Shown: positions 1 through 11,581, counted from the first letter of the stretch. The stretch is DNA of 64,000 nt from Burkholderia sp. Leaf177 (GCF_001424345.1 NZ_LMPF01000001.1:2035-66034); one strand, 5' to 3'. The notes: generated by a model from the letters alone, not told the origin. Made by a program: numbers and translations.

Positions 1-115
1 TCGACTGGGGGTACCTCGTTTCTCCTAACCTCAACTTCTCGAACCGCCCGGTGCGGACCCGCATGCCGGGTGGTGTGGCAGGGGTACGGCCTCTTGGCCG
101 TCCCCTATGCCGATT
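1..115 (+). mobile_element. 3' end of a group II intron (domains V and VI)
   Basis: The first bases fold as the last two domains of a bacterial group II intron. Domain V: bases 43-51 (ACCGCCCGG) pair with 66-74 (CCGGGTGGT), a two-base bulge lies at 64-65, and an apical TGCG/CGCA stem closes a four-base loop at 56-59. Domain VI: GGGG at 81-84 pairs with CCCC at 102-105, and CGGCC at 87-91 with GGCCG at 96-100. The end, near base 113, has the CCGAT form common to such introns. The intron body and any reverse transcriptase would lie before the window. The exact 3' splice site is not certain. Confidence 0.72.
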
Positions 116-336
116 CGTCAATTTAACCGTTCGATCGCGAGCAAGGTCGTTATGCATCGCGTAAGTAACAAAACTGGCAACGCGCTGTTTCATCGTTCGA
201 ATGGATTTGGCTCTTCCAAGCAGGTAACTTAGCGGTTCAACTAGGAGGTGTTTGGTCGGGTGCTGGCTATGTATCAACCAGGTTGTTATCGAGTAAAGGT
301 AGGCGGACCAATTACTTTTAAAACAGGATCAGCACA

Positions 337-1260
337 ATGGCTTCGGACTTCGAGACTCGCGTACAAGCGGTGATTACTGATGTGCAGGGAATGACAAGCG
401 GCGGCACAATTACAAGCGAGAAACCGCTGTTAGTTGGCAAAGCCGATCCGTTTGCGACTATCGATATATACGACGGAACAACATTGCTCGGCGTGGTTTC
501 AGCAAATGGACAGGGCGGTTGGTCGCTTCAACTTTCCACGCCACTTTCGGATGGCGTCCACGATCTCTCCGCAGTGCAACTGAACGAATACGGCGTCAAT
601 CCCAGCACAGGTTATTTCACTATTACTGTTGATACATCGGAGAACGCGCAGCCGGCTCACAACGGTTCGTTTGAAGATCATGCATCGCGGCTATTCGATA
701 ACCATATAGACGGCAATTTGCCCTACTTCCCGCCAAATCTGTTCAAACTGCATTCCGAACCAATCACCGCGCAGGCCGCGGCGGCCGACAAGATCACGAA
801 CGGCCTTGTAGATACTTCCGATGATCCGCTGTCGTATATCAGGCAAACATCGGCTCATCTGGAGCACAGCAAAGGGCTCGACACGGTTTCGTTTGTCGGC
901 AATCACCAAGTGCTTGATCTGAGCAACTTCACTGAACATGCATCGGCAACGTCAACGCAAAGTGTTGCGAGTTTCGATCTGGGCGGTCATCACAACGCAT
1001 TAAAAGTATCCCTCGCTGACGTGCTGAGTCTGGGCAAACAAGACCTGTTTATAGACGATGGCAAACAGCAGCTGATCGTGAACGGCAAGGACGGCGATTC
1101 TGTTGATCTGACCACGTCGCACGTTGCGGGTTTGTCAGAAGGTGACTGGCAACATCATGGAACCGCCGAAGTGGGCGGCGTTCTTTACAACGTTATCGAG
1201 CATTCAACCGCGAATACTGAATTGCTCGTTGAACACGCGGTGCGAATTGAAATGCATTGA
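337..1260 (+). CDS. Ig-like domain protein, probable surface or secreted adhesin-like protein
   Basis: A 307-residue acidic protein. Residues about 20-105 read as one bacterial Ig-like beta-sandwich (motifs 'KPLLVGKADPFATIDIYDG' and 'GQGGWSLQLSTPLSDGVHDL'), the type repeated in large adhesins. The C-terminal half (about 180-300), with 'LKVSLADVLSLG', 'DLFIDDGKQQLIVNG' and 'GGVLYNVIEHS', resembles the C-terminal region of large repeat proteins of the BapA/RTX type. No signal peptide or membrane segment is visible, so export by a type I system is possible but not shown. An AGGA element lies upstream of the ATG. GC is lower than in the neighbours. It may be a small stand-alone member or the remnant of a larger adhesin. 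The fold is fairly sure, the function is not. Confidence 0.6.
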   Translation: MASDFETRVQAVITDVQGMTSGGTITSEKPLLVGKADPFATIDIYDGTTLLGVVSANGQGGWSLQLSTPLSDGVHDLSAVQLNEYGVNPSTGYFTITVDTSENAQPAHNGSFEDHASRLFDNHIDGNLPYFPPNLFKLHSEPITAQAAAADKITNGLVDTSDDPLSYIRQTSAHLEHSKGLDTVSFVGNHQVLDLSNFTEHASATSTQSVASFDLGGHHNALKVSLADVLSLGKQDLFIDDGKQQLIVNGKDGDSVDLTTSHVAGLSEGDWQHHGTAEVGGVLYNVIEHSTANTELLVEHAVRIEMH

Positions 1261-1269
1261 TCGGTCAAC

Positions 1270-1301
1270 AATAAAAAAGCCGTTCAAAAATCTTGAACGG
1301 C
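1270..1301 (-). terminator. Rho-independent terminator of purB
   Basis: On the minus strand a nine-base-pair stem (GCCGTTCAA, bases 1293-1301, with TTGAACGGC, bases 1279-1287) is followed by a run of six T. It lies just after the purB stop codon. Confidence 0.85.
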
Positions 1302-1328
1302 GTTATCAATTGCACGAATCGTAAAGTC

Positions 1329-2810
<1,482 letters not shown>

Positions 2811-2916
2811 TCATGCTGCAGTGCTATCATGCCATTGTGCGGCTGTAAGCGATTCGACGCTCTAGCCTGCCTTATTAAAACGAATCAGCCTAATTCTTAA
2901 CGTTCTTAGGTATCCC

Positions 2917-3231
2917 ATGAGAGCAACCCTGTTAGACCCAAAAACTAGCGTGAAGGTGGTCGGTGCGAGCGGACAGATTTCGCTTGGAAAAGAATACGCC
3001 GGCCGGCAAGTGCTTGTTGAAGAACGCGAACCCGGCGTGTGGCTGGTGCGGACCGCGCTCGTGATTCCTGAGAACGAGGCATGGATGCATACAGCAACCG
3101 CTCAGCAAGATATGCAAGAGGCCTTGGTCTGGGCGGCATCAAATCCGCCTCGAGAAACTAATCCGGACGCGCTATTCAAAGAGTTGGGAAATGCCGAAGA
3201 GAAACGATCCCGTAAAACTGGATCTAAATAA
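2917..3231 (+). CDS. Probable antitoxin with an AbrB/MazE-like N-terminus
   Basis: A 104-residue protein. Residues 8-50 ('VKVVGASGQISLGKEYAGRQ', then 'VLVEEREPGVWLVRTALVIP') read as a swapped-hairpin AbrB/SpoVT DNA-binding domain. The C-terminal half ('DMQEALVWAASNPPRETNPD') has the acidic, extended look of a toxin-binding tail. It overlaps the next gene by 41 bases, as in type II toxin-antitoxin operons. An antitoxin is inferred from domain type, size, order and overlap. Such antitoxins usually repress their own promoter. The long overlap is in different frames, so the C-terminal tail is constrained by two reading frames. Confidence 0.7.
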   Translation: MRATLLDPKTSVKVVGASGQISLGKEYAGRQVLVEEREPGVWLVRTALVIPENEAWMHTATAQQDMQEALVWAASNPPRETNPDALFKELGNAEEKRSRKTGSK

Positions 3232-3511
3232 TCCCGTCTTCCAGCGAAACTGGGTCGCTTTGGATAAGCCGGAAGCCTCGTGTGTTCTTGCAACTGTTAA
3301 AAAACTGCTGCAGTTGACGTGGGATCAGGTTTATCTGGACCAGGGACTGAAATGGGAAAAAATCACTAGCGTACAGACACCGAGTGGCATCGAAGCGGTG
3401 TATTCGGTGCGGATCACACAAGCGCGTCGCGCGACGGCATTTCGCGACGGTGACTATCTGCGCTTCTTGACCATCGAACGGGACCATGATGCCACTTACG
3501 GAAAAAAATAG
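3191..3511 (+). CDS. Probable RelE/ParE-like toxin
   Basis: A 106-residue protein beginning inside the antitoxin gene, with its ATG at 3191. The order helix-rich N-terminus ('CVLATVKKLLQLTWDQVYLD'), then strands ('SVRITQARRATAFRDGDYLR', 'FLTIERDHDATYGK'), is that of RelE-fold ribonuclease or gyrase toxins. The basic 'RITQARRATAFRDGD' stretch is where such toxins place catalytic or binding residues. I cannot tell an mRNA interferase from a ParE-type gyrase poison by eye. The pair sits between core genes purB and murU, so it is probably an acquired module. Confidence 0.68.
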   Translation: MPKRNDPVKLDLNNPVFQRNWVALDKPEASCVLATVKKLLQLTWDQVYLDQGLKWEKITSVQTPSGIEAVYSVRITQARRATAFRDGDYLRFLTIERDHDATYGKK

Positions 3512-3708
3512 ACCGCGTCTTAAGCGCAAGGTAACTACGCGCGCTGAAAATCGAGGAAGGTCGCATGCCGACCAACATGGAGGTTTCGGCACCGAGGTAC
3601 ATGAACGCTTTGCCGCCATCGATAGCAACGGTCTGACGCTCCCTGAGCGGATCGAACAACCCCGAATCGTCGACCTGCCGAAATGACGGTTCCAAAAGTC
3701 CCGGATGC

Positions 3709-4422
3709 TCAGCGCTTCCGCAACGCCCGATCCAGCGCCTCCAACTGCGCGGCCGTCCCAACATTCTCCCACCGCCCTTCGAACAACTCGCCCGTAGCGC
3801 GCCCCGCCGCGACGGTCGCCTGATAGTACGGCGTCAAAGCCCGACGCGTGTTGGGAGCGAGATCGCGGAACATGCGGGTATCGTACAAACCGATATTGCC
3901 GAACGTGTAGCGCGCCGAGCCATCGATGGAAAGCGTGCCATTGGCTTCAAGCGCAAAATCCCCGAGCGTATGAAACGGCGGGTTCGGCACCATCACCAGA
4001 TGCATGGCCGGTTCGGGCGCAACTGCCATTGAAGGCGCGCGTGCTTTCAAACTCGCATAATCGAAGTCGCAGAACACGTCGCCACTGACGGCCAGGAATA
4101 TCGCCGGCTCGCCTTGCGATTCCAGCAGCGGCAAGGCCTGTGCAATTCCGCCAGCCGTCTCCAGCGCGTGCATTTCATGCGAATGACGAATCTCGACGCC
4201 CCAGCGCGATCCGTTGCCGAGATTCGATTGCAGCATCCGACCAAGCCACGCGTGATTGATCACGATTGTCTCGAACCCCGCTGCCGCCAGCCGTTCAATC
4301 TGCCAGACAATCAACGCTTTACCGCCGACTTTCAAGAGCGGCTTGGGGCACGTGTCCGTCAACGGGCGCATACGCTCGCCGCGTCCGGCGGCGAAAATCA
4401 TCGCAGTCTTCAATGCGCTCAT
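3709..4422 (-). CDS. murU: N-acetylmuramate-1-phosphate uridylyltransferase
   Basis: A 237-residue nucleotidyltransferase. It would join UTP and MurNAc-1-phosphate to give UDP-MurNAc in the peptidoglycan recycling route that bypasses MurA and MurB. The sugar-nucleotide signature 'IFAAGRGERMRPLTDTCPKP' begins at about residue 8. The ATG at 4422 overlaps the stop of amgK in a TGATG arrangement, so translation is probably coupled. A TTG three bases earlier is a less likely start. Pairing with amgK is what separates MurU from a generic glucose- or mannose-1-phosphate nucleotidyltransferase. Confidence 0.87.
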   Translation of the reverse strand: MSALKTAMIFAAGRGERMRPLTDTCPKPLLKVGGKALIVWQIERLAAAGFETIVINHAWLGRMLQSNLGNGSRWGVEIRHSHEMHALETAGGIAQALPLLESQGEPAIFLAVSGDVFCDFDYASLKARAPSMAVAPEPAMHLVMVPNPPFHTLGDFALEANGTLSIDGSARYTFGNIGLYDTRMFRDLAPNTRRALTPYYQATVAAGRATGELFEGRWENVGTAAQLEALDRALRKR

Positions 4423-5447
4423 CAAAAGGTATATCCCACGTCCACGGCGCGGCCTTCAAGTGTATCGAGCAATCGCGCGAACGGGCGCAACGGCCTGTAA
4501 CGCTCGGACACTTTGCGTGCATAGCCGATAAACCTCGGTAAATCCGCGAGATATTGCGGCTTGCCATCGCGATGATAAATCCGCGCAAAAAGTCCCAATA
4601 CCTTGATGTGGCGCTGCAATCCCATCCACTCGATCTGCCGATAGAACTCGCCGAAGTCGGCATCGACCGGAAGTCCCGCACGGCGCGCGCCTTCCCAGTA
4701 ATAAACAAAACAGTCGAGCTCGAACTCTTCTTCCCAACTGATAAACGCATCGCGCAACAGCGACGCAATGTCATAGCTCAACGGTCCATAAACCGCGTCC
4801 TGGAAGTCGAGCACGCCGGGATTTGGCGTGGCGACCATCAGATTGCGCGGCATGAAGTCGCGCAGCATGAATATTTGTGGCTGGGCCAGCGCGCTTTGCA
4901 CGAGCACGTTGAATGTGTCGTCGAGGACCTTGCGCTCGGATGCTTCCAGCGTGTGGCCGAGGTGCTTCGCCACGAACCACTCGGGCATGAGCTCCATTTC
5001 GCGGCGCAAGAAGGCTTCATCGAAAGCGGGCAAAACGCCTTCCCGCGATGTCACCTGGAACCTGATCAACGCATCGATCGCCGCGCGCATCAGCGGGCGC
5101 GCGTTTTTTTCATCGAGCACGGAGAGGTAGGTCGTGGTGCCGAGATCCGTGACCAGCATGAAGCCGGCGTCGAGATCGACCTCGAGAACCTGCGGCACAT
5201 GGACGCCCGCATCGCGCAACAAACCTGCCACTTGCACGAACTCGCGGCACTTCTCGGGCGGTGGGGCATCGACGGCAATCAACGTGTTTCCAGACTCGCT
5301 TTGCGCAGCCAGCCGGAAATAACGCCGGAAACTGGCGTCGGTGGAAGCGGGTGCAAGCGATGAAAGATCCAGTGCGTACCGTTCGGCCACGGTTTGCAGC
5401 CAGTCGCGAAGCTGTGTAAGGCGAAAATCAGGGGTTTGGGGCGTCAT
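4422..5447 (-). CDS. amgK: N-acetylmuramate/N-acetylglucosamine 1-kinase
   Basis: A 341-residue aminoglycoside-phosphotransferase-fold kinase. Known AmgK enzymes phosphorylate MurNAc (and GlcNAc) at C1 for use by MurU. The catalytic loop reads 'LRDFMPRNL' (R196, D197, N202) and the metal-binding motif 'VLDFQDA' has D214. The longer open frame up to 5588 begins with unrelated residues; the ATG at 5447, giving 'MTPQTPDFRL', fits family length. It lies head to head with lptD, which suggests co-location of wall recycling with outer-membrane assembly. The minus-strand leader is only about 20 bases long if the AT-rich element at 5475-5482 is the -10. Confidence 0.88.
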   Translation of the reverse strand: MTPQTPDFRLTQLRDWLQTVAERYALDLSSLAPASTDASFRRYFRLAAQSESGNTLIAVDAPPPEKCREFVQVAGLLRDAGVHVPQVLEVDLDAGFMLVTDLGTTTYLSVLDEKNARPLMRAAIDALIRFQVTSREGVLPAFDEAFLRREMELMPEWFVAKHLGHTLEASERKVLDDTFNVLVQSALAQPQIFMLRDFMPRNLMVATPNPGVLDFQDAVYGPLSYDIASLLRDAFISWEEEFELDCFVYYWEGARRAGLPVDADFGEFYRQIEWMGLQRHIKVLGLFARIYHRDGKPQYLADLPRFIGYARKVSERYRPLRPFARLLDTLEGRAVDVGYTF

Positions 5448-5729
5448 AAATTCTAGGGGTGAAACGTCTTGCCATATAATACCCCACGACTTTTTTAAGC
5501 ATTCCGTTTGCACCGCGTGTAACGCCCGGCGCCCCGGCCTGCAGCAAGCCTCAGCGGCTTTTTGCGGGTCAGGAGTTACCGCCCGCACTATCCATCGATC
5601 GATTCATTTTCGTTCGCAGCGAACCGACAACTCCGGTGGCGCGAGTTCCGGTGGCTGTGCCCGGCGGCTCACGCCTGCAGGCGTCGAGCGTCGAGCGCCG
5701 AGCGTGACGCGATTGAACAGCACTCAAAC

Positions 5730-8126
5730 ATGCCGCCACGACAGCTTTCCAAATTGGTTTCACCCGGCCCGTCGCGCGAATCGCGTGATCAGCGGCCACG
5801 CAGGCGGCGGCTGTTCGCAGCGCTGATCGCAGTGCCGGGCCTCATGCCGGCGCTTGCCAACGCGCAGCTATCGGGCGCGGCGGCAGACACGCAGCCGCTT
5901 GGCGACGCGTGGAGCCTGCGTCTCGCTCCGCAACTCGAAGAACGTCCGCTCAGGCAAGGCGACCAGCCGGCCACGTTCGTGCTGGGCGATCGCGCGTTGG
6001 GCACGGCGGACCAGGACATGGCCGCCAAGGGCGCGGCAGAGTTGCGCCGCAATACGTCGGTGATCAAGTCGGATGCGCTGCATTACGACCAGGACACCGA
6101 CATGGCCGACGCTTACGGCAATGTCAGGATCTTCAACAACGGCAATACGTTCATTGGCCCGGAAGCGCACTTGAAGGTGGAGGCGAACGAGGGTTACATG
6201 ACGAACCCGAAGTACCGCTTCAACTTGTCGAATGGCTCGGGCAGCGCCGCCCGCGCGGACCTGATCGATAACGAGCAGACCCGCGTGGACCACGGCACGT
6301 ACACGGCATGTTCGTGCGAGACCGATCCGGCGTGGTACATCAAGGGCACGTCGTTTGACTTCGATACCGGCGCGAACGAAGGCGTAGCACACAACGGCGT
6401 GCTGTTCTTCCAGGGCGTGCCGGTATTCGCGAGCCCGTGGCTGTCGTTTCCGCTGACCGGCGAACGTCGCAGCGGGATCTTGCCGCCAACGGTATCGCTG
6501 AACTCAACAACTGGTTTTGAAGTCTCGCTGCCGTATTACTTCAACATTGCACCGAACCGCGACTTGCTGGTGACACCGCGCCTGATGACACGGCGCGGGA
6601 TTCAGTTGCAGTCCACGTTCCGCTATCTGTCGCCTACGTATTCGGGCACGATCACCGGCGAATTCCTGCCGAACGACATGCAGACGCATACGAACCGTTA
6701 TGCGATCTACATTCAGCATCAGCAGAATTTCGGCGGCGGTTTCGCGGGTTACATCAACTACAACAAGGTCTCGGACAGTCAGTATCCGGAAGACCTGGGC
6801 AACGCCGCGAACCAGTTCCTGAACGGCACGCAAGTGCTGTATCAGCAGGAAGCAGGGTTGACCTACAACAACGGCCCGTGGTCCATCATCGCTCGCGAGC
6901 AGCGCTGGCAGACCTTGCCGCCAGCGGTTGCGCCGTACGCGCGCGAGCCGCAGTTGAACGTGCTGTACAACAAGTACAACGTAGGCGGCTTCGACTACGG
7001 CGCGGAGATGGATTACACGCGCTTCACGACCACGGTCGACGATGCAACCAAGGGTCAGCGCGCCGTATTCAATCCGTACTTGAGCTACAGCGTCACGGGC
7101 CCGGGTTATTTCGTCACGCCGAAGATCCAGTACCACCTGGCGTCGTACAACCTGAGCCAGCTTGGCAGCACTGCGTCCGGCACGCCGGCGGGCCAGCCGA
7201 AGAGCCTGACGGAATCCATTCCAACTGTCAGCTTCGATACCGGCCTGGTCTTCGACCGTTCGGTCACGGTGTTCGGGCAGGATTACATCCAGACACTGGA
7301 ACCGCGCCTGTACTACGTGTACACGCCGTATCGGAACCAGCAGTTCGCGCCTATCTTCGATACCGGCCAGGCCGACTTCAGCCTCGCTGAAATCTACACG
7401 CCGAATACATACGCGGGTAACGACCGCATTGCCGATGCAAACCGTCTCACGGTCGGCCTGACATCGCGTTTCATCAACCCGGCAACGGGCGACGAACGCG
7501 CGCGTTTTGTCATCGCGCAGCAGTATTATTTCCAGCCGCAGCGCGTGACGATCACGGAAGGCCAGCCGCTCGATCAGGCGAAGCACTCGGACCTGATCCT
7601 GGGCGCGTCGTTCAAGCTGGGCGCTGGTTTTTCGCAGGAAACGGCGTTCCAATATAATGCGGACAACAACCAGCTCGTGCGTTCGAGCGTCGGTTTCGGA
7701 TACAGTCCCGAAGCGCGCAAGGTCCTCAATATTGGCTACCGGTACACGCGGGCGAACGAAACCACGTTGTCCACTCAACCGATCAACCAGATCCTGATTT
7801 CGGCACAGTGGCCAATCACGCGACACATTTATAGCGTCGGCCGGGTGAACTACGATCTGGCGAGCCATCGTCTCGTCGACGGGCTGCTGGGCTTCCAGTA
7901 CGATGCCGACTGCTGGACGCTCGGCCTCGGCGTGCAGCGTTACGCAAACGGTGTCAATAGCACGGGCAGTAACAGCGCCGGTACTCGCGTGCTGGCTCAG
8001 ATGACGTTCAAGGGTTTGTCGAACGTCGATAATGGACTCACCGCGGCATTCCGTGCCGGTGTTGCCGGTTACACGCCGCCACCGCCGCCGCCCGCGCCGC
8101 TCGCGCGTTACACCAATTACGAATGA
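5730..8126 (+). CDS. lptD: LPS-assembly outer-membrane protein LptD
   Basis: About 798 residues. LptD is the outer-membrane beta-barrel that, with the lipoprotein LptE, inserts lipopolysaccharide into the outer leaflet. The ATG at 5730 gives a basic N-terminus, a hydrophobic stretch '[18 protein letters not shown]' and a likely signal-peptidase site after ANA. The OstA-type periplasmic domain (about residues 110-210, '[17 protein letters not shown]') precedes the barrel with repeated Tyr/Gln-rich strands. Only three cysteines are visible in the mature protein: C194, C196 and C728. The C-terminus is Pro-rich. surA follows 141 bases downstream, the usual order. Confidence 0.95.
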   Translation: MPPRQLSKLVSPGPSRESRDQRPRRRRLFAALIAVPGLMPALANAQLSGAAADTQPLGDAWSLRLAPQLEERPLRQGDQPATFVLGDRALGTADQDMAAKGAAELRRNTSVIKSDALHYDQDTDMADAYGNVRIFNNGNTFIGPEAHLKVEANEGYMTNPKYRFNLSNGSGSAARADLIDNEQTRVDHGTYTACSCETDPAWYIKGTSFDFDTGANEGVAHNGVLFFQGVPVFASPWLSFPLTGERRSGILPPTVSLNSTTGFEVSLPYYFNIAPNRDLLVTPRLMTRRGIQLQSTFRYLSPTYSGTITGEFLPNDMQTHTNRYAIYIQHQQNFGGGFAGYINYNKVSDSQYPEDLGNAANQFLNGTQVLYQQEAGLTYNNGPWSIIAREQRWQTLPPAVAPYAREPQLNVLYNKYNVGGFDYGAEMDYTRFTTTVDDATKGQRAVFNPYLSYSVTGPGYFVTPKIQYHLASYNLSQLGSTASGTPAGQPKSLTESIPTVSFDTGLVFDRSVTVFGQDYIQTLEPRLYYVYTPYRNQQFAPIFDTGQADFSLAEIYTPNTYAGNDRIADANRLTVGLTSRFINPATGDERARFVIAQQYYFQPQRVTITEGQPLDQAKHSDLILGASFKLGAGFSQETAFQYNADNNQLVRSSVGFGYSPEARKVLNIGYRYTRANETTLSTQPINQILISAQWPITRHIYSVGRVNYDLASHRLVDGLLGFQYDADCWTLGLGVQRYANGVNSTGSNSAGTRVLAQMTFKGLSNVDNGLTAAFRAGVAGYTPPPPPPAPLARYTNYE

Positions 8127-8267
8127 ACGCGTGAATAGAAACGGTCAGGGCAGAAAGTGCCCGTGGTACGCGCCGAGGCGTATATTTGCGGGTTCGGTGC
8201 GGTGTCACAGACACGCAGCAGCGCAAGGTAATAGGGCCGGTCATCGGCCGCAATCGATGGAGTATCT

Positions 8268-9638
8268 GTGTCAAACATGAACAAGTTTAAGTGGACAACG
8301 TTCGCAGCAGCCGCATGCGCAGCGGTTTTCCTGACCGGCCCGATGGCGCACGCTCAGGCGTTGACCACGGCGGGTGGCGCGCAGATAGCGGATTCCGTCG
8401 TCGCGGTCGTGAACAACGACGTGATCACCGAGCGCGAGCTCAACGACCGCAGCAATCTCATTGTGCGTCGTTTGCAGCAGCAGAACGCGCCGGTTCCTCC
8501 GGCCGCCCAGTTGCAGCGGCAGGTGCTCGACCAGATGGTGCTCGAACGCATTCAGTTGCAGAAGGCGAAGGAAGACAGCATCAATATCGACGATGCCACC
8601 GTTCAGCGTACGCTCGAACGCCTTGCGCAGCAAAACCAGATGACGCTCGATGTTTATCGTGCGCGCATCGAGGCGCAAGGCGTGCCATGGACCACGTTTC
8701 AACGCGATGCCCGCACGGAGCTGACGCTTTCGAAGCTGCGCGAGAAGGAAGTGGACAGCAAGATCACGGTGTCGGACGCGGAAGTGGCGAACTACGTGGC
8801 GAGCCAGCGCGGACCGAACGCACGCGGCGGCAACGACCTGCATCTGCAGCACATCATGTTCAAGGTGCCGGAAAATGCATCGCAGGCGGACGTTGCTGCG
8901 ATCCAGGCAAAGGCGGACGCTGTGTTGAAGGACGCGCAAAGCGGCTCGGATTTCACGAAGCTTGCTAAGAACAATACCCAGGATACCGATGCAGCCAAGG
9001 GCGGCGATCTCGGTTTTCGCACGCAGTCTTCGTTGCCGGCATCGATTGTGACGGCGGTTTCTACGTTGCGTCCGAATCAGGTGAATCCGGAACTGATCCG
9101 TACCGATGGCGGCTTCGAAATCATCAAGCTGGTCGAGCGTCGTACAGGCCAGGGTCAAGCCGCCGATGCACCCAAGCTCGTGCAAACGCACGTGCGCCAC
9201 ATCTTGTTGCGCGTGACCGACGGCACGTCGGAACCGGCAGCGCGTCAGAAGCTGCTTGAAATCAAGGCCGACGTTGCAAAGGGCGGCGATTTCGCCAACT
9301 ACGCACGGACTTATTCGTCGGACGGCTCGGCGTCGCAGGGCGGCGATCTCGGCTGGATCAGCCCGGGTGAAACCGTGCCGGAATTCGAGCGCGCCATGAA
9401 CAACCTGAAAGACGGCGAAGTCAGCGATCCGGTGCGTTCCGAATACGGTTATCACTTGATCCAGGTGCTCGGACGTCGTGAAGCTGAAGGCTCGGTGCAG
9501 CAACAGCTCGATCTGGCGCGCCAGGCGATTGGCCAGCGCAAGGCGGAGCAGGCGTATTCCGACTGGCTGCGCGAACTGCGCGATACCGCGTACGTTCAGT
9601 ACAAGGGCGCCGCTGCGCAGCAGGCCCTAAACCAGTAA
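8268..9638 (+). CDS. surA: Periplasmic chaperone and peptidyl-prolyl isomerase SurA
   Basis: About 453-456 residues. SurA escorts outer-membrane proteins, LptD among them, to the BAM complex. A signal peptide ('[20 protein letters not shown]') is followed by a SurA N-terminal domain and two parvulin domains, starting near '[13 protein letters not shown]' and '[11 protein letters not shown]', each with the 'GGDLG' motif. Start choice is open: GTG at 8268 or ATG at 8277; the ATG gives the more ordinary signal peptide. Co-location with lptD matches its role. pdxA begins 11 bases after the stop. Confidence 0.95.
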   Translation: MSNMNKFKWTTFAAAACAAVFLTGPMAHAQALTTAGGAQIADSVVAVVNNDVITERELNDRSNLIVRRLQQQNAPVPPAAQLQRQVLDQMVLERIQLQKAKEDSINIDDATVQRTLERLAQQNQMTLDVYRARIEAQGVPWTTFQRDARTELTLSKLREKEVDSKITVSDAEVANYVASQRGPNARGGNDLHLQHIMFKVPENASQADVAAIQAKADAVLKDAQSGSDFTKLAKNNTQDTDAAKGGDLGFRTQSSLPASIVTAVSTLRPNQVNPELIRTDGGFEIIKLVERRTGQGQAADAPKLVQTHVRHILLRVTDGTSEPAARQKLLEIKADVAKGGDFANYARTYSSDGSASQGGDLGWISPGETVPEFERAMNNLKDGEVSDPVRSEYGYHLIQVLGRREAEGSVQQQLDLARQAIGQRKAEQAYSDWLRELRDTAYVQYKGAAAQQALNQ

Positions 9639-9649
9639 AGGTTGTCCGA

Positions 9650-10633
9650 ATGGAACCAGCAAGCCGCGCATTGTCGATAGCCATCACCACCGGGGAACCG
9701 GCCGGCGTTGGTCCCGAATTGACGGTGGCGGCGCTGGCTCAAGCGGCCACGCGCTGGCCCGGCGTCAGGTTCTCCGTGCTGGCTGACCGCGACCTCATGG
9801 CCGAGCGTGCGGGCGCGTCGCCCTGGCTTTCCAGCGGCGCAGCCATCGAGATTGAACACCATCCGCTGAGCGTTCCGGCACAAGCCGGCAAGCTCGACGC
9901 CGCGAACGGGCGCTACGTGCTCGGTTTGCTCGATACAGCCATCGACGGCGCGTTGAGCAAACGGTTCGACGCAATCGTCACGGCGCCGCTTCAAAAAAGC
10001 ACCATCAACGACGCCGGCGTTCCCTTCACCGGCCATACCGAATATCTCGCTGAACGCACGCATACGCCGCGCGTGGTCATGATGCTCGCCGGTTCGGGCG
10101 AACGGCCGCTGCGCGTCGCGCTCGCCACCACGCATTTGCCGCTGAAAGATGTATCGGCGGCGCTGACGGTGGATGGCATTGTCGAAACGTTGAGCATCGT
10201 TCATCGTGACTTGAAGGCCATGTTCGGCTTGCCCAAGCCGCGCATTCTCGTCACCGGGCTGAATCCGCACGCGGGCGAGAACGGTTATCTCGGCCGCGAG
10301 GAAATCGATGTCATCACGCCGGCGCTGTTGCGTGCGCGTGAGTTGGGTATCGATGCGCCGGGTCCCTATCCCGCAGACACGCTGTTCCAGCCGCGCTATT
10401 TGAAAGACGCCGATTGCGTGCTCGCCATGTTCCACGATCAGGGCCTGCCGGTCCTGAAGTACGCAACCTTCGGCGAAGGCATCAATGTGACGCTCGGGCT
10501 TCCGATCGTCCGTACTTCCGTCGATCACGGCACCGCGCTTGATCTCGCCGGCACGGGCCGCGCGGATCCGGGCAGCCTGATTGTCGCCATCAATACCGCT
10601 GTTGCCATGGCGCGCCATCGTCGCGCGGCCTGA
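9650..10633 (+). CDS. pdxA: 4-hydroxythreonine-4-phosphate dehydrogenase
   Basis: A 327-residue NAD-dependent enzyme of the DXP-dependent pyridoxal phosphate route. It oxidises 4-phosphohydroxy-L-threonine; PdxJ then condenses the product with deoxyxylulose phosphate. Typical motifs are '[12 protein letters not shown]' near the N-terminus, '[13 protein letters not shown]', '[10 protein letters not shown]', '[13 protein letters not shown]' and '[10 protein letters not shown]', which carry the metal-binding histidines and aspartate. It lies close behind surA and in front of rsmA, the conserved order in proteobacteria, so one transcript is likely. Confidence 0.96.
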   Translation: MEPASRALSIAITTGEPAGVGPELTVAALAQAATRWPGVRFSVLADRDLMAERAGASPWLSSGAAIEIEHHPLSVPAQAGKLDAANGRYVLGLLDTAIDGALSKRFDAIVTAPLQKSTINDAGVPFTGHTEYLAERTHTPRVVMMLAGSGERPLRVALATTHLPLKDVSAALTVDGIVETLSIVHRDLKAMFGLPKPRILVTGLNPHAGENGYLGREEIDVITPALLRARELGIDAPGPYPADTLFQPRYLKDADCVLAMFHDQGLPVLKYATFGEGINVTLGLPIVRTSVDHGTALDLAGTGRADPGSLIVAINTAVAMARHRRAA

Positions 10634-10666
10634 TCCCTTATTTGCAGTTCCTGACCGGTTTCTCCG

Positions 10667-11485
10667 ATGTCCATCAAGCACCAGGGCCACTTCGCGCGCA
10701 AGCGCTTCGGGCAGAACTTCCTCGTTGATCAGGGCGTGATCGATTCGATCGTCGATGTCATCGATCCCAAGCGCGGCGAGCGCATGGTCGAGATCGGGCC
10801 GGGATTGGCCGCGCTGACCGCGCCGTTGATCGAGCGGCTTTCCACGCCGGATTCGCCGTTGCACGCGGTCGAGCTGGATCGTGACCTGATTGGCCGGCTG
10901 GAAAAGCGCTTCGGCAATCTGCTGGCGCTGCACGCTGGAGACGCGCTTGCGTTCGACTTCGGCTCGCTCGCGCTGGAAGGCGACAAGCCGTCGCTGCGGA
11001 TCGTGGGGAATTTGCCGTACAACATTTCCAGCCCGCTGCTGTTCCACCTGACCGCGTTCGCGCCGAAGGTCATCGACCAGCATTTCATGCTGCAGGACGA
11101 AGTGGTGGACCGGATGATCGCCGAGCCCGGCACCAAGGACTTCGGCCGGCTGACGGTGATGCTGCAATATCGTTATTCAATCGACAAACTGATCGATGTC
11201 CCGCCCGAATCGTTCAATCCGCCGCCGAAGGTGAACTCCGCGATCGTCCGCATGATTCCGTATGCGCCGAATGAACTGCCGGATGTGGATGACAAAGTGC
11301 TCGGTGAAGTCGTGCTGGCGGCTTTCTCGCAGCGGCGCAAGATGATGCGCAATACGTTGGGTGTGTATCGAGATCAGGTCGACTTCGACGCAATCGGCTT
11401 CGATCTTTCCCGGCGCGCCGAAGAAGTGCCTGTCGCTGAATTTGTGAAGCTCGCACAGGTCGTGGCGCAAGCGCGTAGCAATTAA
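10667..11485 (+). CDS. rsmA: 16S rRNA dimethyladenosine transferase
   Basis: A 272-residue S-adenosylmethionine-dependent enzyme (KsgA) that dimethylates two adjacent adenosines in the 3'-terminal hairpin of 16S rRNA, a late checkpoint in 30S assembly. The N-terminal '[11 protein letters not shown]', the SAM-binding '[14 protein letters not shown]' and the catalytic '[11 protein letters not shown]' (NLPY) motif are all present. It follows pdxA by 33 bases. The next 230 bases hold no gene but carry two inverted repeats. Confidence 0.97.
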   Translation: MSIKHQGHFARKRFGQNFLVDQGVIDSIVDVIDPKRGERMVEIGPGLAALTAPLIERLSTPDSPLHAVELDRDLIGRLEKRFGNLLALHAGDALAFDFGSLALEGDKPSLRIVGNLPYNISSPLLFHLTAFAPKVIDQHFMLQDEVVDRMIAEPGTKDFGRLTVMLQYRYSIDKLIDVPPESFNPPPKVNSAIVRMIPYAPNELPDVDDKVLGEVVLAAFSQRRKMMRNTLGVYRDQVDFDAIGFDLSRRAEEVPVAEFVKLAQVVAQARSN

Positions 11486-11548
11486 GCCTCAATTTTATTT
11501 ATTCGGTCACCCGCTTCCTTTTCCAGGCTGTTCCCCTCTTGATCCCAT

Positions 11549-11581
11549 GCATTCCCTGCATTCTTTCGATGCAAGGAATGC
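11549..11581. repeat. Inverted repeat downstream of rsmA and upstream of the porin
   Basis: GCATTCC-C-TGCAT at 11549-11561 is mirrored by ATGCA-A-GGAATGC at 11569-11581 around a seven-base loop, with one mismatch. No T-run follows on either strand. It may be a transcript end, an operator or a structured leader. Confidence 0.6.

Noticed and set aside
3486..3686. A 66-codon frame after the toxin gene
   Set aside because: It starts within the toxin gene, shows no recognisable family and no ribosome-binding site. It might be a third small gene of the module but nothing supports it.
5475..5480. TATAAT between amgK and lptD as the lptD promoter
   Set aside because: The -10 is perfect but no -35 was found at the right distance on the plus strand, and the same bases can serve amgK on the minus strand, so no direction was assigned.
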